From positions 2,804,001 to 2,868,000 of the forward strand of contig NZ_CP083239.1 in the NCBI RefSeq assembly GCF_022836935.1: a stretch of 64,000 bases of DNA, in the 5' to 3' direction. Positions 37,589 through 46,053 of the stretch are shown in pieces. This stretch comes from Ancylobacter polymorphus (GTDB taxonomy: Bacteria; Pseudomonadota; Alphaproteobacteria; Rhizobiales; Xanthobacteraceae). The position numbers and the translations under genes are program-made. Under the pieces are notes generated by a model. The model was not told the origin of the DNA and did not search any database. It worked only from the letters and a program-made list of their open reading frames with translations. The number at the start of each line of letters is the position of its first letter. The first letter of the stretch is position 1.

Positions 37589-40141
37589 ATGTCGGCGGGT
37601 GAGCGGGTCGATCTTTCCAATTGCGATCGCGAGCCGATCCACATTCCCGGCAGCGTGCAGTGCCATGGCTGCCTCATCGCCTGCGATCCGCAGGGCGGGG
37701 TGGTGCAGCGCCATTCCAGCAATGCGGCCGAGATGCTCGCCCTGACGGGGGAACTCATCGGCCGCGATCTCGCCGACCTGCTCGGTCCGCACGCCGCCAC
37801 CCGCATCCGCGAGGCGCTGGCGCGCGGCTCGGACCCGTCCTCGCCGGCGCTGCTGTTCAATGTCGAACTGGCGTCCGGCGGGCACTTCGACGTGTCCGCC
37901 CATGTGTTCAAAGGTGTCAGCCTCATCGAATTCGAGGTCGCCTCGGCGGAGGACGGACCGGCGCTGGACCTCGCGCGCTCCATGTTCGCCCGCGTGCGCG
38001 GCGAGAAGGACATCGACAAGCTGCTCGAACATTCCTCTCGGCTGATCCGCAGCCTGCTCGGCTATGACCGGGTGATGATCTACCAGTTCGCCGAGGACGG
38101 CGCCGGGCAGGTGGTGAGCGAGGACAAGCGCGAGGATCTGGAGAGCTTCCTGCACCAGTGGTTCCCCGCCAGCGACATTCCCCAGCAGGCGCGCACGCTC
38201 TATGTCCGCAACATCGTCCGCGTCATCGGCGATGCCAATGGCGACCGCTGCCCGCTGGTGCCGGAGGAAACCCCGCTCGACGACCCGCTGGACCTGTCCT
38301 TCGCGCATCTGCGCTCGGTATCGCCGATCCATCTCGAATATCTGCGCAATATGGGGGTGGCCGCCTCCATGTCGATTTCGGTCATCGTCGACGGCCAGCT
38401 CTGGGGCCTGGTGGCGTGCCATCACTATGCGCCGCGCGTGCTGCCGATGGCGGAGCGGGTGGCGGCGGAGATGTTCGGCGCCTTCTTCGCCCTGCATCTG
38501 CAGGCGCTGAAGCAGAAGCGCACGCTCGATGTCGCCACCATGGCGCGCCGGGCGCTCGACCGCGTGCTGCGCCTGGCCTCGCAGGAAGAGGATATTGGCG
38601 ATCTTCTGCGCACCAATCTCGCCGATTTCGCCAAGCTGATGCCGTGCGACGGCATCGGCCTGTGGCTCGGCGGGCAGTGGAGCGCGGAAGGCGCGGTGCC
38701 GCCGGCCGCCGACATTCCCGGCCTCGCCAATTTCATCGGCGAGCGGGCCGAGGGCAAGGTGTGGGCGAGCCACGAACTCTCCGCCCTCTGGCCGCGGGCG
38801 GAAGCGTTCTGCGCCGAGGCCTCCGGCGTGCTGGCGCTGCCGCTGTCGCAGCTGCCGCGCGACTATCTCCTGTTCTTCCGCAAGGAGATCGTCCACACGC
38901 TGGACTGGGCCGGCCGGCCGGAAAAGACCTATGAGACCGGCCCGCTCGGCGACCGGCTGACCCCGCGCAAGAGCTTCGCCATCTGGAAGGAGACGGTGCG
39001 CGGCAAGGCGAGCCCGTGGACCGAGGCCGACCGCGAGATCGCCGAAGCGGCGCGCTCCACGCTGGTGGAAATCGTGCTGCGCCATAATGAGCTGATGGCC
39101 GATGAGCGCGACAAGGCCGACACCCGCCAGCGCCTGCTCAATGAAGAGCTGAACCACCGGGTGAAGAACATTCTCGCGGTCATCAAGTCGCTGGTGGAGC
39201 ACTCGCTGCGCGACGGCCGCAGCACGCAGGATTATGTCGATAGCCTGCGCGGCCGGGTTCAGGCGCTCGCCATCGCCCATGACCAGGTGGTCCGCGGGGC
39301 CGGCGGCGGCTCACTGGGCGATCTTCTGCGCGCCGAACTCTCGCCCTATGGCGGCGACGGGTCCCGGCTGACGCTGAGCGGCCCCACGGTGTGGCTGGAT
39401 GCGCGCGCCTTCTCGGTCATGGCGCTGGTGCTGCACGAACTCTCCACCAACGCCGCGAAATATGGCGCGCTGTCGCGTCTCGGCGGGCGGCTGGAAGTGA
39501 CATGGCGCGTCACCCCGGAGGGCGATTGCGAGGTGGTGTGGCGCGAACAGGGCGGGCCCGACGTGGTTGCCACCGGAAGGCGCGGCTTCGGCATGGCGTT
39601 GATCGAGCGCAGCGTGCCCTATGATCTCGGCGGCACCAGCCGGCTGGAATTCGCCCCCAGCGGCCTCGTTGCGCATCTGTGCCTGCCGGCCCGCCATATC
39701 TCCACCTCGTCGGGCGAGGCGGGGGAGGGGGCCGAGGGCGAGGGGCTCGGCGCCGCCCCGGAGCAGCCGGAGCCATTGTCGGAACTGGGCGTGCTGCTGG
39801 TGGAAGACCAGATGCTCATCGCCATGGATGTGGAGATGATGCTGAACGATGCCGGTATCGACAATGTGGTGACGGCGCCTTCCGCCGCCGAGGCGCTGCG
39901 CCGCCTGCAGGACTTCACGCCCGATGTGGCGGTGCTCGATGTCAATCTCGGCGCCGGCACCTCGGCCCCGGTGGCGCAGGAACTGCAGCGGCTCGGCGTG
40001 CCCTTCCTCTTCGCCACCGGCTATGGCGACCGTTCGATGATCCCGGCGGGTTGCGAAAGCGTGCCGGTGCTGCCCAAGCCCTATGAGAGCGAACCGTTGC
40101 TGAAGGCGCTGCGCGAGATCTGGGAGCGCCGGGCGGCCTGA
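37589..40141 (+). CDS. bphP: Bacteriophytochrome HWE histidine kinase with C-terminal receiver
   Basis: An 850-aa red/far-red photoreceptor. The PAS domain holds the biliverdin-attaching Cys12 in NCDREPIHIPGS. The GAF domain has FPASDIPQQAR (about 192) and SPIHLEYLRNMGV (about 244). The PHY tongue carries PRKSF (about 458). The kinase is HWE/HisKA_2 type: ELNHRVKNILAV (phospho-His about 521), HELSTNAAKYG, and WRE. A receiver follows from about 733 (LLVEDQ, phospho-Asp in VLDVNLG about 783, LPKPY). All key photosensor residues are kept, so it should be light-active. This is the Agp2-like layout. No heme oxygenase is nearby. An EcfG-type promoter stands upstream; HWE kinases often feed the PhyR/EcfG pathway. 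Confidence 0.95.
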   Translation: MSAGERVDLSNCDREPIHIPGSVQCHGCLIACDPQGGVVQRHSSNAAEMLALTGELIGRDLADLLGPHAATRIREALARGSDPSSPALLFNVELASGGHFDVSAHVFKGVSLIEFEVASAEDGPALDLARSMFARVRGEKDIDKLLEHSSRLIRSLLGYDRVMIYQFAEDGAGQVVSEDKREDLESFLHQWFPASDIPQQARTLYVRNIVRVIGDANGDRCPLVPEETPLDDPLDLSFAHLRSVSPIHLEYLRNMGVAASMSISVIVDGQLWGLVACHHYAPRVLPMAERVAAEMFGAFFALHLQALKQKRTLDVATMARRALDRVLRLASQEEDIGDLLRTNLADFAKLMPCDGIGLWLGGQWSAEGAVPPAADIPGLANFIGERAEGKVWASHELSALWPRAEAFCAEASGVLALPLSQLPRDYLLFFRKEIVHTLDWAGRPEKTYETGPLGDRLTPRKSFAIWKETVRGKASPWTEADREIAEAARSTLVEIVLRHNELMADERDKADTRQRLLNEELNHRVKNILAVIKSLVEHSLRDGRSTQDYVDSLRGRVQALAIAHDQVVRGAGGGSLGDLLRAELSPYGGDGSRLTLSGPTVWLDARAFSVMALVLHELSTNAAKYGALSRLGGRLEVTWRVTPEGDCEVVWREQGGPDVVATGRRGFGMALIERSVPYDLGGTSRLEFAPSGLVAHLCLPARHISTSSGEAGEGAEGEGLGAAPEQPEPLSELGVLLVEDQMLIAMDVEMMLNDAGIDNVVTAPSAAEALRRLQDFTPDVAVLDVNLGAGTSAPVAQELQRLGVPFLFATGYGDRSMIPAGCESVPVLPKPYESEPLLKALREIWERRAA

Positions 40142-40180
40142 CCTCTAGCCGCGCGGCTGATGGACGGCCGCAGCACCCAT

Positions 40181-40299
40181 TCTAGAGTGCGATCCGATCA
40201 GATTGAATCAATCTGATCGGTAAATCGCCCTCTAACTCTAAGATAGAGAACGCGTTATCCGATCAGCTTGCGATGCAAGCTGATCGGCGCGTGCTCTAG
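40181..40299. repeat. Two-hairpin interspersed repeat, TCTAGAG...CTCTAG
   Basis: The unit is bounded by TCTAGAG and CTCTAG and holds two perfect hairpins: CCGATCAGATTG-AAT-CAATCTGATCGG (40194-40220) and CCGATCAGCTTGC-GAT-GCAAGCTGATCGG (40259-40287), with CTCTAACTCTAAGATAGAG between. It is AT-richer than its surroundings. It lies between convergent genes, and its right edge supplies the TAG stop of the TetR-family gene. It resembles interspersed repeats widespread in Hyphomicrobiales. Confidence 0.8.
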
Positions 40300-40967
40300 C
40301 CGCGCGCGGCGGGCTTCTCGACCGGCTCCGCGCCGTAATAGGCGAGGAAGATCGCCACGGCCCGGTCCACCGTGGCCTCGATCTGCGCCGGGCTGGGCTG
40401 CTGCTCGGTGCCGAACAGCAGGCCCTTCACCTGATTGCTCTGGCACAGGTTGAAGAACACATAGGCGGCGGCGAGATCGTCGTCGATGGCGAGCCGGCCG
40501 AGATCGGCCTGCTGGCGCAGCAACTCGCCCAGCCGCTGGCCGCCATGGCAGGGGCCGGCCTCGAAGAAGGTGCGGCCCACGCGCGGAAACCGCTCCGCCA
40601 CCGCCATCACCATGCGCACCAGCCTTATATGGTCCGGCTGCACCATCATGGTCATGAAGGAAATGCCGATCCGCCGCAGCAGGCTCGCCACATCGTCGAT
40701 CGAGGGGTCGACCACGAACAGGTGTTCGGCGGAGCGGGCGCGGTCATTGTGCACCAGCGCCTCGAACAGCTCTTCCTTGCTATTGAAATAGACATAGATC
40801 GTCGCCTTGGAGACGCTGGCCGCCTTGGCCACCTCGTCCATGCTGGCGGCGTCGAAGCCCTTTTCGAAAAAGACCTTCCGCGCGCCGTCGATGATGTCGC
40901 GGCGCTTGGACGATTCCGGCTCGGTGCGCGCAGGCGCGGCGGGCGTTTCGATGTCGATCATGCTCAT
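40296..40967 (-). CDS. TetR/AcrR-family repressor of the emrAB pump
   Basis: A 223-aa regulator. The N-terminal helix-turn-helix is clear: IIDGARKVFFEKGFDAASMDEVA, then VSKATIYVYFNSKEELFEAL. The C-terminal ligand domain is AcrR/AefR-like (MVMAVAERFPRVGRTFFEAG). It is divergent from emrA, with two palindromic sites in the 126-base gap, so it should repress the pump and itself and release on binding a pump substrate. Its stop codon TAG lies in the end of the neighbouring repeat. Confidence 0.92.
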   Translation of the reverse strand: MSMIDIETPAAPARTEPESSKRRDIIDGARKVFFEKGFDAASMDEVAKAASVSKATIYVYFNSKEELFEALVHNDRARSAEHLFVVDPSIDDVASLLRRIGISFMTMMVQPDHIRLVRMVMAVAERFPRVGRTFFEAGPCHGGQRLGELLRQQADLGRLAIDDDLAAAYVFFNLCQSNQVKGLLFGTEQQPSPAQIEATVDRAVAIFLAYYGAEPVEKPAARG

Positions 40968-41021
40968 GGCTATCCCCAGCCCCCTGATAGGGCGCGCGGA
41001 GCGCTGTTGTCAAAGCTCTTG

Positions 41022-41036
41022 ACTAAACTGTTTAGT
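41022..41036. promoter_or_regulatory. TetR-family operator 1
   Basis: ACTAAACTGTTTAGT is a perfect 7-1-7 palindrome in the divergent tetR-emrA gap, overlapping a TTGACTAAAC stretch that could be a promoter element. The form matches operators of many AcrR-type repressors. Confidence 0.75.
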
Positions 41037-41060
41037 TTGATATGTAAAGCGTCAGAGTGA

Positions 41061-41075
41061 ACTGAACGGTTTAGT
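41061..41075. promoter_or_regulatory. TetR-family operator 2
   Basis: ACTGAACGGTTTAGT is the same 7-1-7 palindrome with one mismatched pair, centred 39 bp from operator 1 (nearly four helical turns) and 19 bases before the emrA start. It would block emrA transcription or elongation. Confidence 0.7.
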
Positions 41076-41093
41076 TACGTTACGGAGGGTGGC

Positions 41094-42263
41094 ATGGCGC
41101 AGGCTGAGATCAAGGCACTGCCGGAGGCGGCGGGAAGGCAATCCGCCGAGCCGATCCCGCTCACCGCGCGCAAGCCGGCACCGGACGCCGCCGCGCCCGT
41201 CGCGCCGTCCACTGACGCGGCCCCCAAGCCGCCGCGCTCGCGCAAGAAGCTGATCCTTGGCGCGATCCTGCTCGCCGTGCTGGCGGGCGGGGGCTTTTAT
41301 GGCGCCGATTGGTGGCGGGTGGGCCGGTTCATGGTCTCCACCGACGATGCCTATGTCGGCGCGGACACCTCGATCCTCGCCGCCAAGGTGGCCGGCCATA
41401 TCGTCGCGCTCGATGTCGAGACCAACCAGAACGTCAAGGCCGGCGATGTCATCGCCCGCATCGACGATGGCGACTACCGGCTCGCCCTCAAGGCGGCGGA
41501 GGACAAGATCGCCACCCAGCAGGCGACGATCGACCGCTATGGCCAGCAGATGGAGGCGGCGCGGGCGGAGATCGACCAGGCGCAGGCCGAACTGACCTCG
41601 CAGCAGGCGGAACTTCAGCGCGCCGATCTCGAACTCACCCGCCAGACCCAGCTGATGAAGGACCAGTTCTCCAGCCGCGCCACGCTGGAGACCGCGCGCG
41701 CCGATCGCGACAAGGCGCAGGCCGCCGTCGATGCCGCCAAGGCGAAGGTGGTCTCGGCGCAGGCCAATGTCGCCGTGCTCGACGCCCAGCGTACCGAGGC
41801 GCTGCGCACGCTCGACGAGCTGAAGACCGCCCGCGAGCAGGCCCAGCGCGACCTCGACTTCACCCTCGTCAAGGCGCCCTTCGATGGCGTCGTCGGCAAT
41901 CGCGCGGTGCAGGTGGGGCAATTGGTGCAGGCCGGCACGCGCATCGCCGCGCTGGTGCCGATGGCGCAGGTCTATGTCGACGCCAATTTCAAGGAGACGC
42001 AGCTCGGCCGGCTGCATCCCGGCCAGAAGGTCGATGTCGAGGTCGACGCCTATCCCGACGAGACCTTCCATGGCCGCGTGGTCAGCGTCGCCCCGGCCTC
42101 CGGCTCGGTGTTCAGCCTGCTGCCGCCGGAGAACGCCACCGGCAATTTCACCAAGATCGTCCAGCGCGTCCCGGTGCGGATCGAGCTGGATGAGGCGGCC
42201 CGCGACAAGGCGGAGCTGCGCCCGGGCATGTCGGTGGTCGCCACCGTCGACACCCGCGGCTGA
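41094..42263 (+). CDS. emrA: EmrA/HlyD-family efflux adaptor
   Basis: A 389-aa membrane-fusion protein. A Pro/Ala-rich cytosolic tail is followed by one helix (LILGAILLAVLAGGGFYGA), the lipoyl half STDDAYVGADTSILAAKVAGHI, a long coiled-coil hairpin (residues 115-215, many Gln/Ala/Asp) and the closing lipoyl/beta-barrel half FTLVKAPFDGVVGNRAVQVGQ and PVRIELD. It links the inner-membrane EmrB pump to an outer-membrane channel (not encoded here). GGAGGG precedes the ATG. Controlled by the divergent TetR gene. Confidence 0.95.
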   Translation: MAQAEIKALPEAAGRQSAEPIPLTARKPAPDAAAPVAPSTDAAPKPPRSRKKLILGAILLAVLAGGGFYGADWWRVGRFMVSTDDAYVGADTSILAAKVAGHIVALDVETNQNVKAGDVIARIDDGDYRLALKAAEDKIATQQATIDRYGQQMEAARAEIDQAQAELTSQQAELQRADLELTRQTQLMKDQFSSRATLETARADRDKAQAAVDAAKAKVVSAQANVAVLDAQRTEALRTLDELKTAREQAQRDLDFTLVKAPFDGVVGNRAVQVGQLVQAGTRIAALVPMAQVYVDANFKETQLGRLHPGQKVDVEVDAYPDETFHGRVVSVAPASGSVFSLLPPENATGNFTKIVQRVPVRIELDEAARDKAELRPGMSVVATVDTRG

Positions 42264-42280
42264 GCCTTCAGGAGGCGCGC

Positions 42281-43852
42281 ATGTCCGACATCACAGCAAC
42301 GCCCGGCGCCGCGCCCCGCGCCGCCGCCAGCGAGGGGAGGCGCATGTTCGCCTTCCTGTGCATGGTGTTCGGCATGTTCATGGCGATCCTGGACATCCAG
42401 ATCGTCTCCGCCTCGCTGTCCGAAATTCAGGCCGGCCTCGCCGCGTCGTCCGACGAAATCTCCTGGGTGCAGACCAGCTACCTCATCGCCGAGGTGGTGA
42501 TGATTCCGCTGTCCGGCTTCCTGTCGCGGGCGCTGTCCACGCGCTGGCTGTTCGCCGCCTCGGCGGTGGGCTTCACCGTGATGAGCTTCATGTGCGCCAC
42601 CGCGACCTCGATCAACCAGATGATCGTCTATCGCGCGCTGCAGGGCTTTCTCGGCGGCGGCATGATCCCGACCGTGTTCGCCGCCGCCTATTCCGTGTTT
42701 CCGCGCGAGAAGCAGGGCGTGGTGGCGCCGCTCATCGGCCTGGTGGCGACGCTGGCGCCGACCATCGGCCCGACCATTGGCGGCTATCTCACCGACCTGT
42801 TCTCCTGGCACTGGCTGTTTCTGGTCAACATCATCCCCGGCATCTTCGTCGTCATCACCACGGTAACGCTGGTGGATTTCGACGAGCCGGACCTCGCTCT
42901 GCTCGACCGCTTCGACTGGTGGGGCCTGCTGTTCATGGCCGGCTTTCTCGGCAGCCTCGAATTCGTGCTGGAGGAGGGGCCGACCAATGACTGGTTCGAG
43001 GATGAGTGGATCCTCATCTTCGCCGTGCTCGGCGCGGTGTCGGCGGTGGCGTTCTTCGCCCGCGTCTTCATTTCCCGCGAGCCGGTGGTCGATCTGCGCG
43101 CCTTCGCCAACCGCAATTTCGCCGTCGGCTCGGCTTTCAGCTTCGTGGTCGGCATCGGGCTGTACGGGCTGACCTATCTCTACCCGCTCTATCTCGCCCG
43201 GGTGCGGGGCTATTCGGCGCTGATGATCGGCGAGACGATGTTCGTCTCCGGCCTCGCCATGTTCCTGTGCGCGCCCATCGCCGGCCGGCTGATGAGCAAG
43301 GTCGATCCGCGCGCCATGATCGCCTTCGGCTTCGCCGCCTTCGCGGTGGGCACGTGGCAGGTGACGGGACTGACCAAGGACTGGGATTTCTGGGAGCTGC
43401 TGGTGCCGCAGATCCTGCGCGGCGTCGGCATCATGATGGCGATGATCCCGATCAACAACATCTCGCTCGGCACCCTGCCGCCGGACCAGCTGAAGAACGC
43501 CTCCGGCCTGTTCAACCTGATGCGCAATCTCGGTGGCGCGGTGGGGCTCGCCCTCATCAACACCGTGCTCAACGACCGCTGGGACCTGCACCTCGCCCGC
43601 CTGCACGAGAATGTGCAATGGGCGAATGCGACGGCGGTGGATCGGCTCGATTCCATGACCCGCGCGCTCTCCGCCCTCGGTTCGGACGCCGGGACGGCGG
43701 CGCTGAAGCGGCTGGCGGGGCAGGTGCGCATCCAGGCCGAGGTGATGGCGTTTTCCGACGTGTTCCTCGTGCTCACCGTGCTGTTCGTCGCCCTGTTCTT
43801 CGCCGCCCCGCTGCTGCGCCGTCCGACGCACAAGGTGGAGGGCGGGCACTGA
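42281..43852 (+). CDS. emrB: EmrB-type MFS drug exporter (DHA2, 14 TM)
   Basis: A 523-aa proton-driven exporter of the 14-helix DHA2 family. Landmarks are FMAILDIQIVSASLSEIQAGL in helix 1, SWVQTSYLIAEVVMIPLSG, the motif C-like LVATLAPTIGPTIGGYL, and LFNLMRNLGGAVGLAL near helix 11. AGGAGG lies before the ATG, 17 bases after emrA. It expels hydrophobic toxic compounds together with EmrA. Confidence 0.95.
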   Translation: MSDITATPGAAPRAAASEGRRMFAFLCMVFGMFMAILDIQIVSASLSEIQAGLAASSDEISWVQTSYLIAEVVMIPLSGFLSRALSTRWLFAASAVGFTVMSFMCATATSINQMIVYRALQGFLGGGMIPTVFAAAYSVFPREKQGVVAPLIGLVATLAPTIGPTIGGYLTDLFSWHWLFLVNIIPGIFVVITTVTLVDFDEPDLALLDRFDWWGLLFMAGFLGSLEFVLEEGPTNDWFEDEWILIFAVLGAVSAVAFFARVFISREPVVDLRAFANRNFAVGSAFSFVVGIGLYGLTYLYPLYLARVRGYSALMIGETMFVSGLAMFLCAPIAGRLMSKVDPRAMIAFGFAAFAVGTWQVTGLTKDWDFWELLVPQILRGVGIMMAMIPINNISLGTLPPDQLKNASGLFNLMRNLGGAVGLALINTVLNDRWDLHLARLHENVQWANATAVDRLDSMTRALSALGSDAGTAALKRLAGQVRIQAEVMAFSDVFLVLTVLFVALFFAAPLLRRPTHKVEGGH

Positions 43853-43898
43853 AGTCTGCGCTTCCCCGTCCGGCCGCACGGACGTGACGGGGTCGAAC

Positions 43899-43990
43899 GT
43901 CATGGCCGGGCGAGGCCCGGCTGCCGCACCCTCGGGAGGCCGCCCCCTCCACCCGAAGGCGCGCGGCTAGGCGCCCGCCCGGCCATGACG
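43899..43990. repeat. Inverted-repeat element, CGTCATGGCCGGGCG family
   Basis: CGTCATGGCCGGGCG (left) and CGCCCGGCCATGACG (right) are perfect 15-bp complements, with GGAGGCCGCCCCCTCC inside. It lies after emrB and before the leuA promoter, so it may end emrAB transcription. Confidence 0.75.
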
Positions 43991-44038
43991 CACTCGCCCC
44001 CCGCAGGCGCGAGCCCGAGGCGCCGCTTACCCCCGCCC

Positions 44039-44067
44039 TTGCCGTTTCCCCCGCGCTCGGCTATGAC
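44039..44067 (+). promoter_or_regulatory. Probable housekeeping promoter of the leuA leader
   Basis: TTGCCG, a 17-base spacer and TATGAC resemble the -35 and -10 boxes of the main sigma factor, each with mismatches. Transcription would start near 44074, about 27 bases before the leader peptide. It is predicted from position and spacing only. Confidence 0.5.
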
Positions 44068-44100
44068 CTTGCGCCAGAGCAACCTCGCGAGAGCCGAGCC

Positions 44101-44205
44101 GTGACGAATTCGTCCGCCCGCCGTTCTTCCGCGACCCCGACCGCGCTGCGGTTTGCGGGGAAGGTTCTCCTTGCGTCCGGGCTCCTTCTTCTTAGCCGCC
44201 CCTGA
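44101..44205 (+). CDS. leuL: leuA leader peptide
   Basis: A 34-codon frame from GTG 44101 to TGA 44203, too short for usual gene lists. It ends with V-L-L-A-S-G-L-L-L-L-S-R-P, that is six Leu among ten residues, written CTC CTT then CTC CTT CTT CTT. Leucine-rich leaders before leuA are known attenuators in proteobacteria. When charged tRNA-Leu is scarce, the ribosome stalls here and leuA expression rises. The peptide stops 134 bases before leuA. The stop lies in a CCCCTGAG...CTCAGGGG stem. GAGAG lies six bases before the GTG as a modest ribosome site. Confidence 0.75.
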   Translation: MTNSSARRSSATPTALRFAGKVLLASGLLLLSRP

Positions 44206-44339
44206 GGGCCGGCCGGGCTTCGCGCCTGGGCGCTCAGGGGATGACGCCTCCCGCCACACTGTCAGACAGGCAACGGACGATGCCGCACGGGCCAGAAGGC
44301 CCTGCCGCTCCCGGTGCCGGAGCCGAGAAGGAAGCCCAC

Positions 44340-45905
44340 ATGTCCACCCCTCATGACCGCGTCGTCATTTTCGACACCACCTTGCGCGACGGCGAGCAGT
44401 GCCCCGGCGCCTCGATGACGCTGGAAGAGAAGCTGGAAGTCGCCGATCTGCTCGACACGATGGGCGTCGATGTGATCGAGGCCGGCTTCCCCATCGCCTC
44501 CAACGGCGATTTCGAGAGCGTCGCCGAGATCGCCCGCCGCACCAAGCGCGCGGTGATCGCCGGCCTCGCCCGCGCCATCCCCGCCGATATCGCCCGCGCC
44601 GGCGAGGCGGTGAAGTTCGCCCAGCGCCCGCGCATCCACACCTTCGTCTCCACCTCGCCGATCCATCTCGAACACCAGATGCGCAAGACGCAGGATCAGG
44701 TGATCGACATCATCACCGCGACGGTGACGCAGGCGCGCAACCTCGTCGACAACATCGAATGGTCGGCGATGGACGCCACCCGCACGCCCATCGACTATCT
44801 CTCCCGCTGCGTCGAGACGGCGGTGAAGGCCGGCGCCACCACCATCAACCTGCCGGACACGGTGGGCTATGCCACCCCGTCGGAATATGAGGCGATGTTC
44901 CGCCAGGTGCGCGCCTACATCCTCGACCGCGTGCCGAATGGCGAGCAGATCATCTTCTCCGCCCATTGCCATGACGATCTCGGCCTCGCCGTGGCGAATT
45001 CGCTGGCGGCGCTCAACGGCGGCGCGCGGCAGATCGAATGCACCATCAACGGCCTCGGCGAGCGCGCCGGCAATGCGGCGCTGGAAGAGGTGGTCATGGC
45101 CATCCGCACCCGTGGCGACGTGCTGCCCTATGCCACCGGCATCGAGAGCACCATGCTGACCCGCGCCTCCAAGCTGGTCTCGGCCGTCACCTCCTTCCCG
45201 GTGCAGTACAACAAGGCCATCGTCGGCCGGAACGCCTTCGCGCATGAGAGCGGCATCCACCAGGATGGCATGCTCAAGAACAACACCACCTACGAGATCA
45301 TGACCCCCGACAGCGTCGGCGTGTCCAAGACCTCTCTGGTGATGGGCAAGCATTCCGGCCGCGCCGCCTTCCGCGACAAGCTGAAGGCTCTGGGCTACGA
45401 GCTGGGCGAGAACGCGCTGAACGACGCTTTCAGCCGCTTCAAGGAACTCGCCGACCGCAAGAAGGTGGTCTATGACGAGGACATCGAGGCGCTGGTCGAT
45501 CACGAGATCGCCGCCGCCCATGACCGCATGAAGCTCGTTTCGCTCAGCGTCATCGCCGGCAGCCACGGCCCGCAGCGCGCCACCATGAAGATGAAGGTGG
45601 ACGGCATCCTCGTCACCGAGGAATGCGAGGGCAATGGCCCGGTGGATGCGGTGTTCAACTGCATCAAGGCCATCGTCCCGCATGAGGCGAAGCTGGCGCT
45701 CTATCAGGTCCACGCGGTGACCGAGGGCACGGACGCGCAGGCCGAAGTCTCGGTGCGGCTGGAAGACGGCGACAAGGCGGTGACCGGGCGCGGTTCCGAC
45801 CCCGACACGCTGGTCGCCTCGGCGCAGGCCTATATCATCGCGCTCAACAAGCTGGCGACCAAGCGCGGCAGCCTGAACGCTCAGGCGCAGCCGGCGGCGG
45901 AATGA
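44340..45905 (+). CDS. leuA: 2-isopropylmalate synthase
   Basis: A 521-aa enzyme that condenses acetyl-CoA and 2-oxoisovalerate, the first committed step of leucine synthesis. The TIM barrel begins [16 protein letters not shown] and has the metal motif [10 protein letters not shown], with NGLGERAGN and HESGIHQDG. The C-terminal LeuA allosteric domain (about residues 385-505) is complete, so leucine feedback is expected. ATG 44340 has AAGGAAG upstream; a longer frame is spacer. Expression is likely controlled by the leader peptide, and a strong terminator follows. Confidence 0.97.
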   Translation: MSTPHDRVVIFDTTLRDGEQCPGASMTLEEKLEVADLLDTMGVDVIEAGFPIASNGDFESVAEIARRTKRAVIAGLARAIPADIARAGEAVKFAQRPRIHTFVSTSPIHLEHQMRKTQDQVIDIITATVTQARNLVDNIEWSAMDATRTPIDYLSRCVETAVKAGATTINLPDTVGYATPSEYEAMFRQVRAYILDRVPNGEQIIFSAHCHDDLGLAVANSLAALNGGARQIECTINGLGERAGNAALEEVVMAIRTRGDVLPYATGIESTMLTRASKLVSAVTSFPVQYNKAIVGRNAFAHESGIHQDGMLKNNTTYEIMTPDSVGVSKTSLVMGKHSGRAAFRDKLKALGYELGENALNDAFSRFKELADRKKVVYDEDIEALVDHEIAAAHDRMKLVSLSVIAGSHGPQRATMKMKVDGILVTEECEGNGPVDAVFNCIKAIVPHEAKLALYQVHAVTEGTDAQAEVSVRLEDGDKAVTGRGSDPDTLVASAQAYIIALNKLATKRGSLNAQAQPAAE

Positions 45906-45933
45906 ACGGCCGCCGAAGGGTGTGATTTAAGGA

Positions 45934-45967
45934 AAGAGCCCCGGCACCGCCGGGGCTCTTTTGTTTC
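45934..45967 (+). terminator. Intrinsic terminator of leuA
   Basis: AAGAGCCCCGGC and GCCGGGGCTCTT form a 12-bp stem with a three-base loop, followed by TTGTTT. It is 28 bases after the leuA stop. Confidence 0.9.
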
Positions 45968-46053
45968 AACGGCATGCCTGTCGGAGCCGCCAGCCCCGGC
46001 AAGCTCCGGTGGCCCTTGCCGGGAATGTCCGTCGTTCCGGTCGAGGCTCGCGC

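Noticed and set aside
37453..37602. A 49-codon frame between the EcfG-type site and the phytochrome start
   Set aside because: Arg/Pro/Ala-rich, no ribosome site, overlaps the phytochrome start. It could be a leader peptide but nothing supports it.
44262..45713. Long leftward frame opposite leuA
   Set aside because: A high-GC antisense shadow of leuA with His/Gly/Ala-rich composition and no ribosome site.
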